The translations under genes were made by a program, and so were the position numbers. Positions 16,489 through 17,801 of a stretch of 17,801 bases of DNA are shown one piece after another. The stretch is taken from assembly GCA_049363815.1 (NCBI GenBank), contig JBMQEM010000154.1, forward strand, positions 1 through 17,801. Reading direction: 5' to 3'. The stretch is from JADKIH01 sp049363815. Its GTDB lineage: Bacteria > Bacteroidota > Bacteroidia > AKYH767-A > 2013-40CM-41-45. How positions within the stretch are numbered: the stretch's first letter is position 1; the number at the start of each line of letters is the position of its first letter. Under the pieces are notes generated by a model, which ran no database searches, had not been told where the DNA came from, and saw only the letters and a program-made list of their open reading frames with translations.

Positions 16489-17228
16489 AACAAGGGAAAA
16501 AAATATACTTCGCTTCAGACTTTCATCTTGGTGTTCCTACCTATGAGAAGAGTCTTGAACGCGAAAAAAAGATCGTTAAATGGCTGGATACTATTAAATC
16601 CGATGCTGAAGAAATATACCTTCTGGGCGATGTTTTTGATTTCTGGTTTGAATACAAAACGGTAGTACCGCGCGGCTATGTACGATTGCTTGGCAAGATT
16701 GCCGAATTGAGTGATTCCGGAATTAAGATCCATTACTTCACAGGGAATCACGACATGTGGACTTTTGATTATCTTGAGAAAGAACTCAATGTTACTATTT
16801 ACAGGGCACCGATAGAGATAAATTATAATAACAGATCATTTTATATAGGTCATGGTGATGGACTAGGTCCGGGGGATCATGGATATAAGTTCATAAAAAA
16901 AGTATTTGCAAGCAAGGTTTGCCAATGGCTTTTTGCAAGATTGCACCCGAATTTCGGCATTGGCATTGCAAATTATTTTTCTAAGAAAAGCAGAATTGCA
17001 ACAGGCACCTCTGATGAAAAATTTCTTGGCGATGAAAAAGAATGGCTGGTGATTTACTCAAAAGAAATTCTTGCAAAGAAACACTTTGACTACCTGATCT
17101 TCGGACACAGGCATTTGCCTCTGGACATTAAAATAGATTCAAGCAGATACATCAATCTGGGTGACTGGATCCAGTATTTTACGTATGGTGTTTTTGATGG
17201 AGAAAAGTTTGAGTTGAAAAAAGGGTAA
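16485..17228 (+). CDS. lpxH: UDP-2,3-diacylglucosamine diphosphatase (lipid A synthesis)
   Basis: Hydrolyses UDP-2,3-diacylglucosamine to lipid X and UMP at the inner membrane, two steps before the LpxK reaction. The 247-residue calcineurin-like phosphoesterase has all metal-site motifs: SDFHLG (Asp12, His14), LGDVFDFWFEY (Asp49, Asp52), TGNHDMW (Asn88, His89), IGHGDGLGPGD (His123) and FGHRHLP (His208, His210). The GDVFDFWFEY and HGDGLGPGD blocks are specific to LpxH rather than generic phosphoesterases. Start GTG 16485 overlaps the preceding stop as GTGA, a 4-bp overlap suggesting translational coupling to the M1 peptidase gene. No clear terminator follows; the DNA downstream is T-rich and enters the 215-bp repeat array. 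Confidence 0.95.
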   Translation: MKQGKKIYFASDFHLGVPTYEKSLEREKKIVKWLDTIKSDAEEIYLLGDVFDFWFEYKTVVPRGYVRLLGKIAELSDSGIKIHYFTGNHDMWTFDYLEKELNVTIYRAPIEINYNNRSFYIGHGDGLGPGDHGYKFIKKVFASKVCQWLFARLHPNFGIGIANYFSKKSRIATGTSDEKFLGDEKEWLVIYSKEILAKKHFDYLIFGHRHLPLDIKIDSSRYINLGDWIQYFTYGVFDGEKFELKKG

Positions 17229-17348
17229 TTTTTTTGGGAATAAATGTGCACGGCTCATTGAGAAGATTGCCGATGATTTTTTTTGCAGATCTCAGATTTA
17301 GTGAACTAAGAACGGGAGTTTATTTCCGATAGAAATTCTGCGACTTTT

Positions 17349-17422
17349 CTGCGGGATCTGCGAGATCTGCGGGAAATTTTTTCACTGTAACTTTTCTCCC
17401 GCAGATCTCGCGGATCGCGCAG
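17349..17422. repeat. Long GC-rich inverted repeat (hairpin) in repeat copy 1
   Basis: The left arm (17349-17373) begins CTGCGGGATCTG and the right arm (17398-17422) begins CCCGCAGATCTCGCG. The 25-bp arms pair at 23 positions, with one further G-U pair possible and one mismatch, around a 24-nt T-rich loop. The left arm is itself built of 9-mers ATCTGCGRG. No T tract follows the right arm, so it does not look like a normal terminator. Confidence 0.9.
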
Positions 17423-17563
17423 ATTTGGCACAGACTTGGTGCGTACATCGATGACATTATGAAGTTTACTGGAGAAGAAATTCTGCTCAATTTTTTTCTG
17501 CAGATCTCAGATTTAGTGAACTAAGAACGGGAGTTTATTTCCGATAGAAATTCTGCGATTTTT

Positions 17564-17637
17564 CTGCGAGATCTGCGAGATCTGCGGGAAATTTTTTCAC
17601 TGTAACTTTTCTCCCGCAGATCTCGCGGATCGCGCAG
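17564..17637. repeat. Long GC-rich inverted repeat (hairpin) in repeat copy 2
   Basis: The same structure as in copy 1, shifted by exactly 215 bp: arms 17564-17588 and 17613-17637. The single G-to-A difference in the left arm falls at the position that is already unpaired in copy 1, so pairing strength is unchanged. A third left arm starts at 17779 and is truncated by the window end. Confidence 0.9.
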
Positions 17638-17801
17638 ATTTGGCACAGACTTGGTGCGTACATCGATGACATTATGAAGTTTACTGGAGAAGAAATTCTG
17701 CTCAATTTTTTTCTGCAGATCTCAGATTTAGTGAACTAAGAACGGGAGTTTATTTCCGATAGAAATTCTGCGATTTTTCTGCGAGATCTGCGAGATCTGC
17801 G

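Larger units (their letters stand above)
17285..17801. repeat. 215-bp tandem repeat array (2.4 copies, continues past window)
   Basis: Units begin GCAGATCTCAGATTTAGTG at 17285, 17500 and 17715, an exact 215-bp period. Copies 1 and 2 differ at only two visible positions (C/T near 17343 and G/A near 17354). The 87 bp of copy 3 are identical to copy 2 and are cut by the window edge. Each unit contains a GC-rich hairpin and five GATC sites. No credible ORF, tRNA or known RNA is seen. The stretch 17229-17284 between lpxH and the array holds no gene; part of it (GAGAAGAttg...TTTTTTTTGCAGAT) resembles the end of a unit, as if from an older, decayed copy. Confidence 0.95.

Noticed and set aside
17285..17801. 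Possible CRISPR array
   Set aside because: The repeating unit is 215 bp with near-identical content throughout; there are no short repeats separated by unique spacers and no cas genes.

Overview
The window reads as ordinary chromosomal DNA from a member of the Bacteroidota. The evidence is a secreted protein with a type IX secretion (Por) C-terminal sorting domain, promoter-like boxes of the Bacteroidota TAnnTTTG type, weak Shine-Dalgarno signals, an archaeal/eukaryotic-type prolyl-tRNA synthetase, a lipoprotein with the DDVYYS motif, and lipid A genes (lpxK, lpxH) that mark a Gram-negative outer membrane. The DNA is AT-rich, except for GC-rich palindromic repeats at the right end. I cannot place the organism below phylum.

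Layout. (1) 1-2090, minus strand: proS, followed 9 bp downstream by a conserved-looking gene of unknown function that runs off the left edge. (2) 2201-5612, plus strand: a low-complexity Tyr/Gly- then Asn/Gln-rich lipoprotein, a strong intrinsic terminator, then an outer-membrane beta-barrel protein of the OMPP1/FadL/TodX type. (3) 5613-5890: a convergent intergenic region with 7-bp-phased repeats. (4) 5891-9598, minus strand: a TPR protein with an Iml2/TTC39-like central segment, a terminator, a COG1579 coiled-coil/zinc-ribbon protein and a NIF3-family dinuclear metal protein. (5) 9665-17228, plus strand: lpxK, then a likely operon of a choice-of-anchor-B T9SS-secreted protein, a TlpA-like thiol-disulfide lipoprotein, a very large M1 metallopeptidase with a C-terminal beta-barrel-like region, and lpxH, which overlaps the peptidase gene by 4 bp. 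(6) 17229-17801: non-coding, dominated by a 215-bp tandem repeat whose units each carry a long GC-rich hairpin; the array continues past the window.

Most gene products act in or on the cell envelope: lipid A synthesis (LpxH, then LpxK), surface or periplasmic lipoproteins, outer-membrane barrels and secreted proteins. Housekeeping genes (proS, nif3, COG1579) are interleaved.

I see no phage, transposase, CRISPR, toxin-antitoxin or defence system. The items most worth a second look are the 215-bp hairpin tandem array, the M1 peptidase/barrel fusion, the bacterial Iml2/TTC39-like protein, and the terminator placed just upstream of the OMP start codon.
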